37,463 bases of DNA from an uncultured Opitutia bacterium (GCA_903889525.1 CAISXT010000006.1:1-37463), one strand, 5' to 3'. Shown: positions 8,732 to 17,394, counted from the first letter of the stretch. Made by a program: numbers and translations. The notes: generated from the letters alone by a model not told the origin.

Positions 8732-9070
8732 TCAGATGCGGGGGTTAGCGCGGGGGGTGACAAGGTCGCCAGAGGTGATCTGGGCGGAGGAGTCGAGGGA
8801 AAGAATGAGTGCAACCGAGCGATGAAGCCCAGCTTCGGCGATGACGACGGCGCCGAAGGCGCGGCCATCACGGCTGACATTGCAGACCGTGCCGGGGCGA
8901 AAGCCGCGGTCGTGTCCGCCATCCAAGACAACCAGATCCGTCGAGCGGGCAGAAACGACCGCCACGACCGGAGCCTTGCCGTCCGCCTCCGCCGTTCCCA
9001 AGGTGCGGGCTTCCGCGCCGACCGCGGTGGCGGCGACGAGAAGGGCAAACATGGAGAAGGCGGTGCGCAC
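8732..9070 (-). CDS. Small secreted protein encoded inside the S10 operon (unknown function)
   Basis: A 112-residue protein with a GTG start at 9070; an internal ATG lies 18 nt further on. Residues 1-20 form a signal peptide: Arg2, a hydrophobic stretch (MFALLVAATAV) and a likely cleavage site near VGA-EA. The mature part of about 90 residues has the pattern VVAVVSARSTDLVVLDGG, GFRPGTVCNVSRDGRAFGAVVIAEA and a final SGDLV. That resembles the small beta domain at the end of FlgT-like and similar PVC envelope proteins, where a value, a 'G-x-x-x-G' turn and 'x-GD-x-V' recur; this similarity is from memory. It lies 9 nt after rpsS and 20 nt before rplV in the same direction, so it should be co-transcribed. 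The function is unknown. Confidence 0.8.
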   Translation of the reverse strand: MRTAFSMFALLVAATAVGAEARTLGTAEADGKAPVVAVVSARSTDLVVLDGGHDRGFRPGTVCNVSRDGRAFGAVVIAEAGLHRSVALILSLDSSAQITSGDLVTPRANPRI

Positions 9071-9079
9071 GGTATGGGT

Positions 9080-9358
9080 TTACTGAGCTTCCTTGCGGGA
9101 GGGTTGGGTGTGCTGGCGGAAGGTGCGCGTAGGAGCGAACTCTCCGAGCTTATGGCCAACCATGTTTTCCGTCACATAGACGGGGACGAAGGCTTTGCCA
9201 TTGTGAACCTCGAGATTGAGGCCGATGAAATCAGGAGTAACCGTCGAGCGACGAGACCAGGTCTTGATCGGCTTACGGCTATTGGCCTTCTGGGCGACGG
9301 TGACCTTATCGACGAGATGAGCGTCGACATAGAAACCCTTTTTGCGAGAGCGTGCCAT
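9080..9358 (-). CDS. rpsS: 30S ribosomal protein S19
   Basis: A 92-residue protein of the small-subunit head that binds with S13. It begins [15 protein letters not shown]. The conserved block includes [44 protein letters not shown], with the signature [15 protein letters not shown]. It follows rplB by 22 nt. It is the last canonical gene before the secreted-protein insertion. Confidence 0.98.
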   Translation of the reverse strand: MARSRKKGFYVDAHLVDKVTVAQKANSRKPIKTWSRRSTVTPDFIGLNLEVHNGKAFVPVYVTENMVGHKLGEFAPTRTFRQHTQPSRKEAQ

Positions 9359-9380
9359 GTTAGGAGAGTGCTAGGAGGGG

Positions 9381-10241
9381 TTAGACCTGCTTCACCTTCC
9401 GGCCGTTGCGGCGGAGGATGATTTGGTTGTTGGAGGCCTTCGCCTTGGTGCGCGTCGGGAATCCCTTCGCGAGCTGTCCCCAGGGGGACTTGAGGTGCTG
9501 GCGACCGCCACCACCCTTTTTCTTACCACCGCCACCACCGTTCGGGTGATCGACAGGATTCATGGACATACCACGCTGGCGAGGGCGAATGCCCTTCCAG
9601 CGGCTACGGCCGGCCTTACCGAGGCTGGCGTTGTGGTGATCGACGTTGCCGACGATACCCACGGTGGCGCGGCAATCGGCGTTAAGGTAGCGCTGTTCAC
9701 CGGAAGGCATGCGCAGAATGGCGCGGCCGTCTTCGATACCGAGGAGCTGGGCGAAACCGCCGGCAGAACGGGCGAGCTGACCACCCTTACCTGGGCCGAT
9801 TTCGATGCAGTGAATGAAGGTGGCCGGAGGAATCAGGCGCAACGGCAGGGACAGGCCCGGGGTGAGCTGCTCCTGAGCGGTGTTGGTGCTGACGACCTTG
9901 TCGCCAACCTTAAGGCCATCCGGTGCGAGGATGTAATTCAGGGTCTTGTCGGCGTACTCGATCAAGGCCAGGTGCGACGTGCGGTTCGGATCGTATTCGA
10001 TGCGAATGACGGTGGCAGGCTGGTCGAGGCGGTCGCGACGGAAGTCGATGGTGCGGTAAAGCTTCTTATGACCTCCGCCACGACGGCGAGAAGTAATGCG
10101 GCCGTAGCAATTACGGCCCATGGCACGGTGATTACTTTCCGTGAGGGCAGGCACGGGGCGACCGGCGTGCAGCCCCTCGGTCTTCACGCGCACTAGGAAG
10201 CGCGTGCCGGGGGTGATAGGACGATGGGTTACGATGGGCAT
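9381..10241 (-). CDS. rplB: 50S ribosomal protein L2
   Basis: A 286-residue protein needed for subunit association and peptidyl-transferase centre assembly. Signatures are RNCYGRITSRRRGGGHKK near the N-terminus and GMSMNPVDHPNGGG near residue 225; the latter holds the conserved histidine. A Gly/Lys-rich stretch (GGGGKKKGGGGR) follows. The family-typical C-terminus NNQIILRRNGRK is present. It is in the usual place between rplW and rpsS. Confidence 0.98.
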   Translation of the reverse strand: MPIVTHRPITPGTRFLVRVKTEGLHAGRPVPALTESNHRAMGRNCYGRITSRRRGGGHKKLYRTIDFRRDRLDQPATVIRIEYDPNRTSHLALIEYADKTLNYILAPDGLKVGDKVVSTNTAQEQLTPGLSLPLRLIPPATFIHCIEIGPGKGGQLARSAGGFAQLLGIEDGRAILRMPSGEQRYLNADCRATVGIVGNVDHHNASLGKAGRSRWKGIRPRQRGMSMNPVDHPNGGGGGKKKGGGGRQHLKSPWGQLAKGFPTRTKAKASNNQIILRRNGRKVKQV

Positions 10242-10261
10242 GGCTTTGCGGCTCCGGAAGA

Positions 10262-10549
10262 TTAGGCGAGGGAGATGACGTCGCCCTTCTTCAGGGTGAC
10301 GATGGCACGACGAGAGTTAGTCTCGGTGAAAATCGATCCACCCGAAAGGCGGCTGCGACGCAGCTTACCCTTACGGATGAGGATATTGATCTTCTCGACG
10401 GTCACCTTGAAGGAAGCCTCGATGGCCTTCTTGATTTGGGCGCGGTCGGGTCCAGGGAGGACCTCAAAGACGTACTTGTTGGCTTCGGCGAGGCCGGAGG
10501 CCTTTTCCGTTAGGATCGGGCGGCTGATGATTTCAGAAGCGGGCTTCAT
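10262..10549 (-). CDS. rplW: 50S ribosomal protein L23
   Basis: A 95-residue protein at the exit tunnel, docking site for trigger factor and SRP. It shows IISRPILTEKASGLAEANKYVFEVLPGPDRAQIKKAIEASF and VEKINILIRKGKLRR. These match the L23 fold and its conserved start RPILTEK. It lies between rplD (12 nt) and rplB (20 nt). Confidence 0.97.
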   Translation of the reverse strand: MKPASEIISRPILTEKASGLAEANKYVFEVLPGPDRAQIKKAIEASFKVTVEKINILIRKGKLRRSRLSGGSIFTETNSRRAIVTLKKGDVISLA

Positions 10550-10561
10550 GGGATGACGGTC

Positions 10562-11188
10562 TTAGTTTTTGGCGCGCTCGAGGACCTTCTTCAGGCCATC
10601 TTCCGAGATCAGGATACGCGGGGTGCGTACGAGATCCAGAGCGTTGAGATTGGAGGAATTGGAGAAAATCGCGCGGCTGAGGTTGCGGCTGGCGCGGAGC
10701 ACCGGCTCGGACCAGGAGCTATCGACGACGAGCAGGCGCTTGCCGGCAGGGCTCACGTTGGTGAGGACCTTGGCGAAACACTTGGTCTTAGGCTGAGCGA
10801 CTTCGAATTTTTCGATCACCGAGATACCACCATCGGCGGCGAGCTCGAAGAGCGCACGCTGGAGGGCGATTTTCTTGGCCTGAGCGGTGATGGTCTTGGA
10901 CCAGTCGCGAGGACGCGGACCAAAGACGATGCCACCCTTGTAAAGCTGAGGAGCGCGCTTATCGCCGTGGCGAGAGCCGCCAGAGCCCTTCTGCGGGAGC
11001 ATCTTCTTACCGGAACCGGAGACTTCGCCGTAATCCTTGGTCTTGGAAGTGCCTTGGCGCTTATTGGCCTGGTAGGAAACGATGACCTGCTTGAGCAGAG
11101 CAACGCCCTTGGTGCCTTCGAAAGAAGGAATGTCGAATTCCTTCTCGGTGAAGGCGGATCCGTCGGACTTGTAAACTTTGAGCTTCAT
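10562..11188 (-). CDS. rplD: 50S ribosomal protein L4
   Basis: A 208-residue protein with an extended loop lining the exit tunnel; in E. coli it also represses the S10 operon. The loop carries KRQGTSKTKDYGEVSGSGKKMLPQKGSGGSRHGDKRAPQ, closely matching the family KQKGTGRARxGSxxSPxxxGGG pattern, and is followed by GGIVFGPRPRDW. The C-terminal VDSSWSEPVLRASRNL corresponds to the rRNA-binding globular part. It follows rplC by 21 nt. Confidence 0.96.
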   Translation of the reverse strand: MKLKVYKSDGSAFTEKEFDIPSFEGTKGVALLKQVIVSYQANKRQGTSKTKDYGEVSGSGKKMLPQKGSGGSRHGDKRAPQLYKGGIVFGPRPRDWSKTITAQAKKIALQRALFELAADGGISVIEKFEVAQPKTKCFAKVLTNVSPAGKRLLVVDSSWSEPVLRASRNLSRAIFSNSSNLNALDLVRTPRILISEDGLKKVLERAKN

Positions 11189-11209
11189 AGCGCTGAGATG
11201 CTGAGTGGG

Positions 11210-11851
11210 TTACTTGGCGGCGATGGCCTTCTTGGCCGGACGAACGAGGACAACCTCGCCGTTGGCGCCGGGGAAACTGCCCTTGATGAGCAGAAGGTTC
11301 TTTTCCGCAAGGACTTGGACGACGCGGAGGTTCTGGACGGTACGCTGCACCTGGCCCATGTGGCCCGGCATACGCTTACCCTTAAAGACGTGACCAGGAG
11401 TCTGGCGCATACCGATGGAGCCGATTCGGCGGTGCATCATGTGACCGTGGGAGTCAGGCTGGCCATCCATGTTGTGGCGCTTCATGACGCCCTGGAAACC
11501 GCGGCCCTTGACCGTGCCGATCACGTCGACCATCTGGCCGGCGGTGAACTTCTCGACCGTAATGACGTCGCCGACCTTAGCCTCAGTGGCACCGGCCTGG
11601 CGGATTTCGTGAAGATGGGTGTGGGGCGCGATGCCCGACTTGCGAAGGTGGCCGACTTCGCCGGCCGACATGCGGCTCTCCTTCTGCGGACCGAAACCGA
11701 TTTGGACGGCATCATAGCCATCCTTATCGACGGTCTTCACCTGGGTGACGGGACAGGGGCCCGCTTGGACGACCGTGACAGGGACGAGGTTATTGTCCGC
11801 GTCATAGACCTGGGTCATTCCGATTTTTTTACCGAGTAGCTGGTGTTTCAT
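11210..11851 (-). CDS. rplC: 50S ribosomal protein L3
   Basis: A 213-residue protein whose extended arm reaches the peptidyl-transferase centre. It begins MKHQLLGKKIGMTQVYD. It contains the arm VKGRGFQGVMKRHNMDGQPDSHGHMMHRRIGSIGMRQTPGHVFKGKRMPGHMG, whose GKRMPGHMG end is diagnostic. The glutamine in QTPGHV matches the position methylated by PrmB in E. coli in other species. It is separated from rpsJ by 145 nt, the longest gap in the cluster, which holds several inverted repeats. Confidence 0.97.
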   Translation of the reverse strand: MKHQLLGKKIGMTQVYDADNNLVPVTVVQAGPCPVTQVKTVDKDGYDAVQIGFGPQKESRMSAGEVGHLRKSGIAPHTHLHEIRQAGATEAKVGDVITVEKFTAGQMVDVIGTVKGRGFQGVMKRHNMDGQPDSHGHMMHRRIGSIGMRQTPGHVFKGKRMPGHMGQVQRTVQNLRVVQVLAEKNLLLIKGSFPGANGEVVLVRPAKKAIAAK

Positions 11852-11996
11852 TTTCTAAGAGGCAGGTGGCTGTTGAGGCCGTTTGGTCATTGCTGACCTG
11901 CATTAGGCTTGGGATTTCCTTGCGGAATCTTGGTCCTGATAGAGGGGCGTTGGCGGCCTGCGTTGGGTTAGAGGTTAATGTGGAAGGGTTGAGGAG
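11852..11996 (-). promoter_or_regulatory. Structured rpsJ-rplC intergenic leader
   Basis: This 145-nt gap contains no gene. On the minus-strand RNA it can form several hairpins. A perfect 5-bp stem, GGUCA/UGACC, closes a GCAA tetraloop (11885-11898). GAUUCC/GGAAAUC, with one bulge, closes another GCAA loop (11913-11929). A 6-bp stem, GCAGGU/ACCUGC (11862-11867 with 11896-11901), encloses an inner GGC/GCC hairpin. The 6-bp stem and the first hairpin share bases, so they are mutually exclusive. A role as an autoregulatory leader for L3/L4 is inference. No convincing promoter was seen. Confidence 0.45.
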
Positions 11997-12305
11997 TTAG
12001 ACTACGATGTTGATGTCAACCCCAGAAGGCAGATTGAGCTTCTTTAGCTCATCCACGGTCTGGGCATTGGGCTCCATAATCTCGATCAGGCGCTTGTGCG
12101 TGCGGATTTCGAACTGGTCCATCGACTTCTTGTCGACGTGGGGGGAGCGGTTGACGGTCAGGCGGGAAATATCGGTCGGCAGCGGCACGGGGCCGGAGAC
12201 GCGGGCGCCAGTACGCTTGGCGGTGTCGACGATCTCATTGGCGGACTGTTCGACCATGCGATAGTCGAAGCCTTTGAGCTTGATGCGGATTTTGGTGCGA
12301 GCCAT
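11997..12305 (-). CDS. rpsJ: 30S ribosomal protein S10
   Basis: A 102-residue protein of the small-subunit head that also acts as NusE in antitermination. It begins [22 protein letters not shown] and contains [39 protein letters not shown], which holds the signature [19 protein letters not shown]. The open frame extends to 12455 into fusA, but the ATG at 12305 is the family start and clears fusA by 25 nt. It follows fusA directly; tuf, usual at this place, is absent. Confidence 0.97.
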   Translation of the reverse strand: MARTKIRIKLKGFDYRMVEQSANEIVDTAKRTGARVSGPVPLPTDISRLTVNRSPHVDKKSMDQFEIRTHKRLIEIMEPNAQTVDELKKLNLPSGVDINIVV

Positions 12306-12330
12306 CGGGAAACGGGTGTGTTGGGGGTAA

Positions 12331-14496
12331 TTAGGTGCGGGCCGGGGCACGCGAGGAGGTCTCAACGACCTGCTTGAGAATCTGAGCGGGCACCTGCTCG
12401 TAGTTGGCGGGCTCCATGGAGAAGGAGGCTCGGCCCTTGGAGAGGGAGCGGACATCTGTGGCGTAACCGAACATTTCAGCCAGCGGGACGCGGGCCTCGA
12501 TGTTGCAAAGGCCCATCTTGGTTTCCATGCCCTGAATCTGGCCGCGGCGGCGGTTAAGGTCGCCCATGATGTCGCCCTGGTATTCTTCCGGGGTGACGAC
12601 TTCGACCTTCATAATTGGCTCGAGGAGGATGGGTTTAGCATCCTTCATGGCTTCCTTAAAGGCGAAGATACCGGCCATCTTGAACGCCATTTCATTCGAG
12701 TCCACTTCGTGGAAGGAACCGAAGATGATGCGGGCTTTGAAGTTGATGACGGGGTAGCCAGCGACAGTGCCGTTATTGGCGGCTTCGCGGATGCCTTCGA
12801 TCGCGGGCTTAATGAATTCCTTGGGGATGACGCCACCGACGATTTCGCTGACGACTTCCTCGCCTTTTTCGCCAGGAACGCGCGTGGCAACCGGGTTAGG
12901 CTCAAGTTTGATTTCGACGTGACCATACTGACCACGGCCACCCGACTGGCGGATGAACTTACCCACGCCTTCGGAGGCCAGATTGATGGTTTCGCGGTAG
13001 GAAATCTGGGGTTTGCCGGACTTGGCCTCGACCTTGAATTCGCGCTTCAAGCGGTCGACGATGATTTCGAGGTGAAGCTCACCCATGCCGGAGATGAGTG
13101 TCTGTCCGGTTTCCGGGTTGGAGGTCACGCGGAAGGTAGGATCTTCCTGGGCGAGGCGCTGCAGGCCGAGGGAGAGGCGCTCTTGGTCACCCTTCGAGTT
13201 AGGCTCGATGGACATCGAGATAACGGGTTCAGCGAAGGTGGTCTTTTCGAGAATCAGGTCGTCTTCGGAGGTCAGGGTGTCGCCCGTGGCGATATCCTTA
13301 GGCCCGATGATCGCACAGATGTCGCCCGAGTACGCGACGTCGATTTCTTCGCGGTCCATCGCACGCAGGAGGACGATCCGCGAGATGCGTTCATTCTTAC
13401 GGGTGCGGGGATTGTAAAGGGCTTCACCCTTCTTGAGCTGTCCGCGATACACGCGGTAAAACACCAGCTGGCCGACGTGCGGGTCGGACCAAAGCTTGAA
13501 ACAAAGACCAGTGACCTTAGCTTTGTCGTCCGGACCAATGGTGATTTCCGTGTCGCCATCGTCGGTAAACGCCTTCTGGGGGCGCATGTCGATGGGGGAA
13601 GGCAGAAAGTCGACGACACAGTCGAGGAGCATCTGCACGCCCTTATTTTTGAAAGCGGAGCCAGGAATGACGCCAATAAAGTTGAGCGAGAGCGTGGCCT
13701 TACGGATACCCGTACGCATTTCCTCGATGGTGACTTCCTCGCCGTCGAGGTACTTGGCTGCGAGGACGTCATCGAAGTCAGCAAGCGCTTCAATGAGCTT
13801 GGTGCGCCAGACTTTGGCTTCGTCCTTCTGCTTCTCCGGGATTTCGATTGTGTCGAACTTCATGCCCTTCGGATCGGTCTCGTCGTAAAGGTAGGCGGTG
13901 TTCTTGATCAGATCGATCATGCCTTTGAAGTCTTCCCCTTGGCCGATCGGAATGAACAGAGGGTGGGCGTTGCCTTTGAGTTTCTCGCGGATATCGTCGA
14001 CGGCACCGAAGTAATCGGCCCCCGTGCGATCCATCTTATTGACGAAGGCGACGCGCGGGACGCCGTACTTATTCATCTGGCGCCAGACGGTTTCAGACTG
14101 GGGCTGCACACCGGCGACGGCGCAGAAAACGGCAACGGCACCGTCCAGGACGCGGAGCGAGCGCTCCACCTCGGCTGTGAAGTCCACGTGTCCGGGGGTG
14201 TCGATGATGTTGATGCGGTGATCAATATTCGCGAAATGCCCTTCCTTGGTCTTCCAGCCGGCGGAAATAGCGGCCGCGGTAATCGTGATGCCACGCTCAC
14301 GCTCCTGCTCCATCCAGTCGGTGGTGGCGGTGCCATCATGCACTTCACCCATCTTGTGCACCACGCCGGTGTAGAAGAGGATGCGCTCCGTGGTGGTCGT
14401 CTTGCCAGCGTCAATGTGCGCGGCGATACCGATGTTACGCGTGTGCTCCAAAGGGAACGCACGGGTCGGAGAATTGAGGGAAGAGAGGGTGGACAT
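12331..14496 (-). CDS. fusA: Elongation factor G
   Basis: A 721-residue translocation GTPase that also works with RRF in ribosome recycling. G-domain motifs are AHIDAGKT (residues 26-33), the RGITITAAA switch I end, DTPGH (99-103) and NKMD (153-156). Domains II-V follow in order, ending with the domain IV/V sequences [27 protein letters not shown] and [22 protein letters not shown]. The length is slightly above the roughly 700 norm, mainly through a short N-terminal extension. It lies between rpsG and rpsJ. Confidence 0.98.
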   Translation of the reverse strand: MSTLSSLNSPTRAFPLEHTRNIGIAAHIDAGKTTTTERILFYTGVVHKMGEVHDGTATTDWMEQERERGITITAAAISAGWKTKEGHFANIDHRINIIDTPGHVDFTAEVERSLRVLDGAVAVFCAVAGVQPQSETVWRQMNKYGVPRVAFVNKMDRTGADYFGAVDDIREKLKGNAHPLFIPIGQGEDFKGMIDLIKNTAYLYDETDPKGMKFDTIEIPEKQKDEAKVWRTKLIEALADFDDVLAAKYLDGEEVTIEEMRTGIRKATLSLNFIGVIPGSAFKNKGVQMLLDCVVDFLPSPIDMRPQKAFTDDGDTEITIGPDDKAKVTGLCFKLWSDPHVGQLVFYRVYRGQLKKGEALYNPRTRKNERISRIVLLRAMDREEIDVAYSGDICAIIGPKDIATGDTLTSEDDLILEKTTFAEPVISMSIEPNSKGDQERLSLGLQRLAQEDPTFRVTSNPETGQTLISGMGELHLEIIVDRLKREFKVEAKSGKPQISYRETINLASEGVGKFIRQSGGRGQYGHVEIKLEPNPVATRVPGEKGEEVVSEIVGGVIPKEFIKPAIEGIREAANNGTVAGYPVINFKARIIFGSFHEVDSNEMAFKMAGIFAFKEAMKDAKPILLEPIMKVEVVTPEEYQGDIMGDLNRRRGQIQGMETKMGLCNIEARVPLAEMFGYATDVRSLSKGRASFSMEPANYEQVPAQILKQVVETSSRAPART

Positions 14497-14538
14497 GGTC
14501 GGAACCAGGTATCGGCCTAAAATAGAGTTAGGCGGAGA

Positions 14539-15012
14539 TTACCACTTAAGGTGGGCGAAGGCGCGATTCGCCTGGGCCATCTTGTGCGTTTCTTCGCGCT
14601 TCTTCACCACGTTACCGGTGTTATTGTAAGCATCGACGAGTTCAGCAGCGAGGGCTTCTGACATCGTGGTGCCCTTGCGGCCGGCGGCAGCTGCGGCGAC
14701 CCAGCGCAGTGCGATGCTATTCTGACGATCATGGCCAACTTCGACCGGAACCTGATAAGTAGCGCCACCAACGCGACGGCTCTTAACTTCGAGCTTCGGG
14801 CGGCAGTTCTCGAGCGCTCCGAGGAGTAACTCGACGGGATTACCCTTCATCAGCTTTTCGCTGACCTTTTCGATCGCACCGTAGACAATCGTCTGGGCGA
14901 TGGACTTTTTGCCGGACTTCATCACGACATTGATGAGCTGGCTGACAAGGGGGCTGCTGTAGCGAGCGTCCGGGAGGTGGGCGCGTTTTGCGGCTTTGCG
15001 ACGGCGAGACAT
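14539..15012 (-). CDS. rpsG: 30S ribosomal protein S7
   Basis: A 157-residue protein that nucleates assembly of the small-subunit head. It begins MSRRRKAAKRAHLPDARYSSPLVSQLINVVMKSGKK, with the signature D-x-R-Y-x-S-x-x-V-x-x-x-I-N. It continues with ALENCRPKLEVKSRRVGGATYQVPVEV and the C-terminal KKREETHKMAQANRAFAHLKW. It is the second gene of the str section, 29 nt after rpsL. In E. coli S7 represses this operon; no such site was identified here. Confidence 0.98.
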   Translation of the reverse strand: MSRRRKAAKRAHLPDARYSSPLVSQLINVVMKSGKKSIAQTIVYGAIEKVSEKLMKGNPVELLLGALENCRPKLEVKSRRVGGATYQVPVEVGHDRQNSIALRWVAAAAAGRKGTTMSEALAAELVDAYNNTGNVVKKREETHKMAQANRAFAHLKW

Positions 15013-15041
15013 ATTCGAAGAGTGTTAGTTACGGAAACGGA

Positions 15042-15425
15042 TTAGGCCTTCTTTTCCTTCGGGCGCTTAACGCCGTACTTGGAACGGGAGCGACGGCGCT
15101 TCTCGACGCCAGAGCAATCGAGGGGGCCGCGGACGATGTGATAACGGACACCGGGTAAATCTTTTACGCGACCGCCACGGACGAGGACCACGGAGTGCTC
15201 CTGGAGCTTATGGCCTTCGTCGGGGATGTAGGAGATGACCTCCTGGCCGTTCGTCAGGCGCACTTTGGCGACCTTACGCTGAGCCGAGTTCGGCTTCTTC
15301 GGCGTTCGGATCATGACCTGCACGCAGACGCCGCGGCGGAAGGGCGAGTTGTTCAAGGCAGGCGATTTCGACTTGGCCTTGGGTTGGACACGCGGTTTAC
15401 GGACGAGCTGGTTGATGGTAGGCAT
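15042..15425 (-). CDS. rpsL: 30S ribosomal protein S12
   Basis: A 127-residue decoding-centre protein. The start at 15425 ([12 protein letters not shown]) is chosen over the longer frame to 15461 because it is the family start, and GAGGT lies a few bases upstream on the minus strand. Key stretches are [53 protein letters not shown] and [20 protein letters not shown]. The two lysines linked to streptomycin resistance (in TPKKPNSA and RVKDLPG) are wild type. It is the first gene of the ribosomal cluster as seen here. Confidence 0.98.
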   Translation of the reverse strand: MPTINQLVRKPRVQPKAKSKSPALNNSPFRRGVCVQVMIRTPKKPNSAQRKVAKVRLTNGQEVISYIPDEGHKLQEHSVVLVRGGRVKDLPGVRYHIVRGPLDCSGVEKRRRSRSKYGVKRPKEKKA

Positions 15426-15457
15426 GGACCTCGGTAAATAGGGAAAAGAGGGTTTGG

Positions 15458-15482
15458 GCATAGGGGTCGAGGCCCCTCATGC
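15458..15482. repeat. Inverted repeat upstream of rpsL
   Basis: GCATAGGGG (15458-15466) pairs with CCCCTCATGC (15473-15482), leaving one bulged base and a 6-nt loop. It sits 33 bases upstream of the rpsL start. If transcription starts near 15493, it would be a hairpin in the str-operon leader. No U-tract follows, so it does not look like a terminator. A role in regulating rpsL expression is inference only. Confidence 0.4.
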
Positions 15483-15499
15483 AAGAGGAAAGTGCGTGG

Positions 15500-15505
15500 A
15501 TTTTA
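15500..15505 (-). promoter_or_regulatory. Candidate -10 element of the str operon promoter
   Basis: On the minus strand this hexamer reads TAAAAT, five of six matches to the sigma-70 -10 consensus. It lies about 75 bases upstream of the rpsL start, in the only sizeable gap before the ribosomal cluster. No good -35 element stands at the right spacing, so the call is weak. Confidence 0.25.
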
Positions 15506-15597
15506 AGGTTTCTTTACTCTCATGACCATAACCCCAGCAGACTGCCTTTTTTGGAGAGACAATTACCGAGCCCCACGCCATTAACTAAAACCCGTCC

Positions 15598-17394
15598 ATG
15601 CTCTCCCACCGTCCGCTCGCCGCCCTTCTCCTCGGGATGTCATGCCTCCCAAGCTGGGCCCAGTCACCGGCCGCGCCCTCCTCTTTGCTCGCGCCACCCC
15701 CAGCCAAGGCACCCTTAGAAGCCAAGAAAGATGAGGAAAATGACGCCGAAGCCATCCTTTTAGCTGGCTTACCTGGCCTCAAGGAACGCGAGGCGATTCT
15801 CAGTTATGCCCGCAAAACCTATATTAAGGCTGATTTAATCAAGGACCCCATCCTCCTTCAGATGGTTCGCTTAGCTTTGGCTAAAATCGAAGATCAGCCT
15901 GATAAGGCAGCGTTTCTCCGCCAAGAGCATCTCAATAAACTGGCTGATTATTTCACCAAGCTGGCGATGGAAGCCCAAGACGCCGGACGCCAAGCGGATG
16001 TCCTCCGCTTCGCCCAAGTCGCCGTGCGCTGTAATCCCGCCAACGCTAAGTCTAAGTTGTTCTATGCCAACTTCTTGCACTCAATCCAAGGCCGGACAGA
16101 TGATGCGATTCAGACCCTCCGGCACGGGCTGGAATTCCTTGCCGTAGATGACCCTCTGACCAAAGACTACATGGAGCGCTACTTTCAGCTCCTCCAGGCC
16201 CGGGAACGCGACCAAGAGGTCATCGATCAAGGCCTCAAGCTCCTACGGGAAGGCAAGCAGCTATCCCCTAGCGTCAAGGAGTCTCTTTCATTGGCTGTGG
16301 CTACCTCTCTTTACTGGACTGGCCGCTATCCTGACGCCGTGGCGATGGTCGCCGGCAATGGCCTTGATTCCCAGCCCAGCGGCCTGCTCCTCAAAGCCCG
16401 CGCCCTTTTCGAAGGCGGAAAAACTCAAGAATCCATCAACCTCCTCGAGGCGAAAACATCTACTTTCAAGGGACAGGCCCGCGATGCCGTCCTCTCCCAA
16501 CTCGCTCGTTTTCACATCCTGCTGGGTAAATCTAAATTCGCCCTGAACGTCACCCAAGAGCGCATCTCGGCGGATGAAAAAGCCCCTTTCCCGCATATCC
16601 AGAAACTCCAACTGCTCGACCGGCTTGGCTTGAAAGAAGACTTTGATAAAGAACTGCGCTTAATCTTTGGAAACTACTCCGGCAATTCGTCCGCGATGAT
16701 CGCCCTCGCTAATTTTGCCGCCGAAAAAGGCTACTCGGACCTCACGGGCGCTGTCGCGACTTCGGCGATTAACAACAGCTTGGAACGTGCGCCCTTCGCC
16801 GCACTCCATCTGGAAGCCCTGCTTAACAGCCCTGATCCAAATCAGGTAATCATCCAGTACCAGCAAGTCGTGGCCGCCGACCGGGCGTTCTTTAAATCTA
16901 ATGAGCCGGTCGTCCAGGCACTCCTTGGGATTGCCTACCATGCCCGCCCCAAGAAAGACGCGGTCATTGCGAAGCGCGACCATGACATCGGTGACCGCTA
17001 TATCACGGAATTTCTCAAGGCCAAGGATCTCGGTCCAGAGGCCTACCGCTCGGTCGGCCGCCACCTTCGCTCAATTCGTGCGAGCGACTCCGCTGTGCGC
17101 GTGCTGGAAGCCGGGGTCTTAGCCTACCCGCGCCACTCACAACTCCACGCCGACTTCATCGGCGCACGTATCCTCGCGGGCCAGACGACGGAATACGGCA
17201 CCCGTAAGTCCGTCGCGGACGAACTCGACCTCCTCCTCGCCATGCGCCGCCCATCTCCCGCCATCTGGCAGGACGCGATCGCTTGGCTGCATTCCGAATC
17301 AAAACTTCCGCCCGAGCGCATGCGCAAACTGGAAGCGAGCATCACCCCACTGATTCGCACCAACCTCGACCCCGAAGCCCTCTCGGGACGCTGA
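15598..17394 (+). CDS. Secreted TPR-repeat protein of unknown function
   Basis: A 598-residue protein with an apparent signal peptide (residues 1-21, hydrophobic LAALLLGMSCLPSWA, likely cleavage before QSPAA). A Pro/Ala-rich linker follows. The rest is helical with repeated TPR-like units, for example RQADVLRFAQVAVRCNPANAKSKLFYA near residue 130, RTDDAIQTLRHGLEFLAVDDP and TGRYPDAVAMVAGNGL. No catalytic motif was found. It should act in the periplasm or outer envelope as a scaffold, a general property of the fold. It diverges from rpsL, and its TGA stop overlaps the sufE start by one base (TGATG), suggesting co-translation with sufE. Confidence 0.8.
   Translation: MLSHRPLAALLLGMSCLPSWAQSPAAPSSLLAPPPAKAPLEAKKDEENDAEAILLAGLPGLKEREAILSYARKTYIKADLIKDPILLQMVRLALAKIEDQPDKAAFLRQEHLNKLADYFTKLAMEAQDAGRQADVLRFAQVAVRCNPANAKSKLFYANFLHSIQGRTDDAIQTLRHGLEFLAVDDPLTKDYMERYFQLLQARERDQEVIDQGLKLLREGKQLSPSVKESLSLAVATSLYWTGRYPDAVAMVAGNGLDSQPSGLLLKARALFEGGKTQESINLLEAKTSTFKGQARDAVLSQLARFHILLGKSKFALNVTQERISADEKAPFPHIQKLQLLDRLGLKEDFDKELRLIFGNYSGNSSAMIALANFAAEKGYSDLTGAVATSAINNSLERAPFAALHLEALLNSPDPNQVIIQYQQVVAADRAFFKSNEPVVQALLGIAYHARPKKDAVIAKRDHDIGDRYITEFLKAKDLGPEAYRSVGRHLRSIRASDSAVRVLEAGVLAYPRHSQLHADFIGARILAGQTTEYGTRKSVADELDLLLAMRRPSPAIWQDAIAWLHSESKLPPERMRKLEASITPLIRTNLDPEALSGR

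Noticed and set aside
8716-9159. A 147-codon minus-strand frame overlapping the secreted ORF and the rpsS end
   Set aside because: It overlaps the rpsS coding end and is a Ser/Pro-rich frame with no domain, while the competing frame (8732-9070) has a signal peptide and fits between its neighbours.
10553-11839. A 428-codon plus-strand frame opposite rplD and rplC
   Set aside because: It spans two conserved minus-strand genes and the gap between them, an antisense artefact of codon bias.
12306-12455. A longer S10 start at 12455
   Set aside because: The extra codons overlap the 3' end of fusA and have no S10 similarity; the ATG at 12305 gives the canonical 102 residues.
12709-14520. A 603-codon plus-strand frame opposite fusA
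   Set aside because: It mirrors the fusA coding phase on the other strand; fusA is complete and highly conserved, and the antisense product has no recognisable motif.
15426-15597. A small RNA or peptide gene in the rpsL-TPR divergent gap
   Set aside because: No plausible ORF with a start signal, and no tRNA or known RNA fold, was found.
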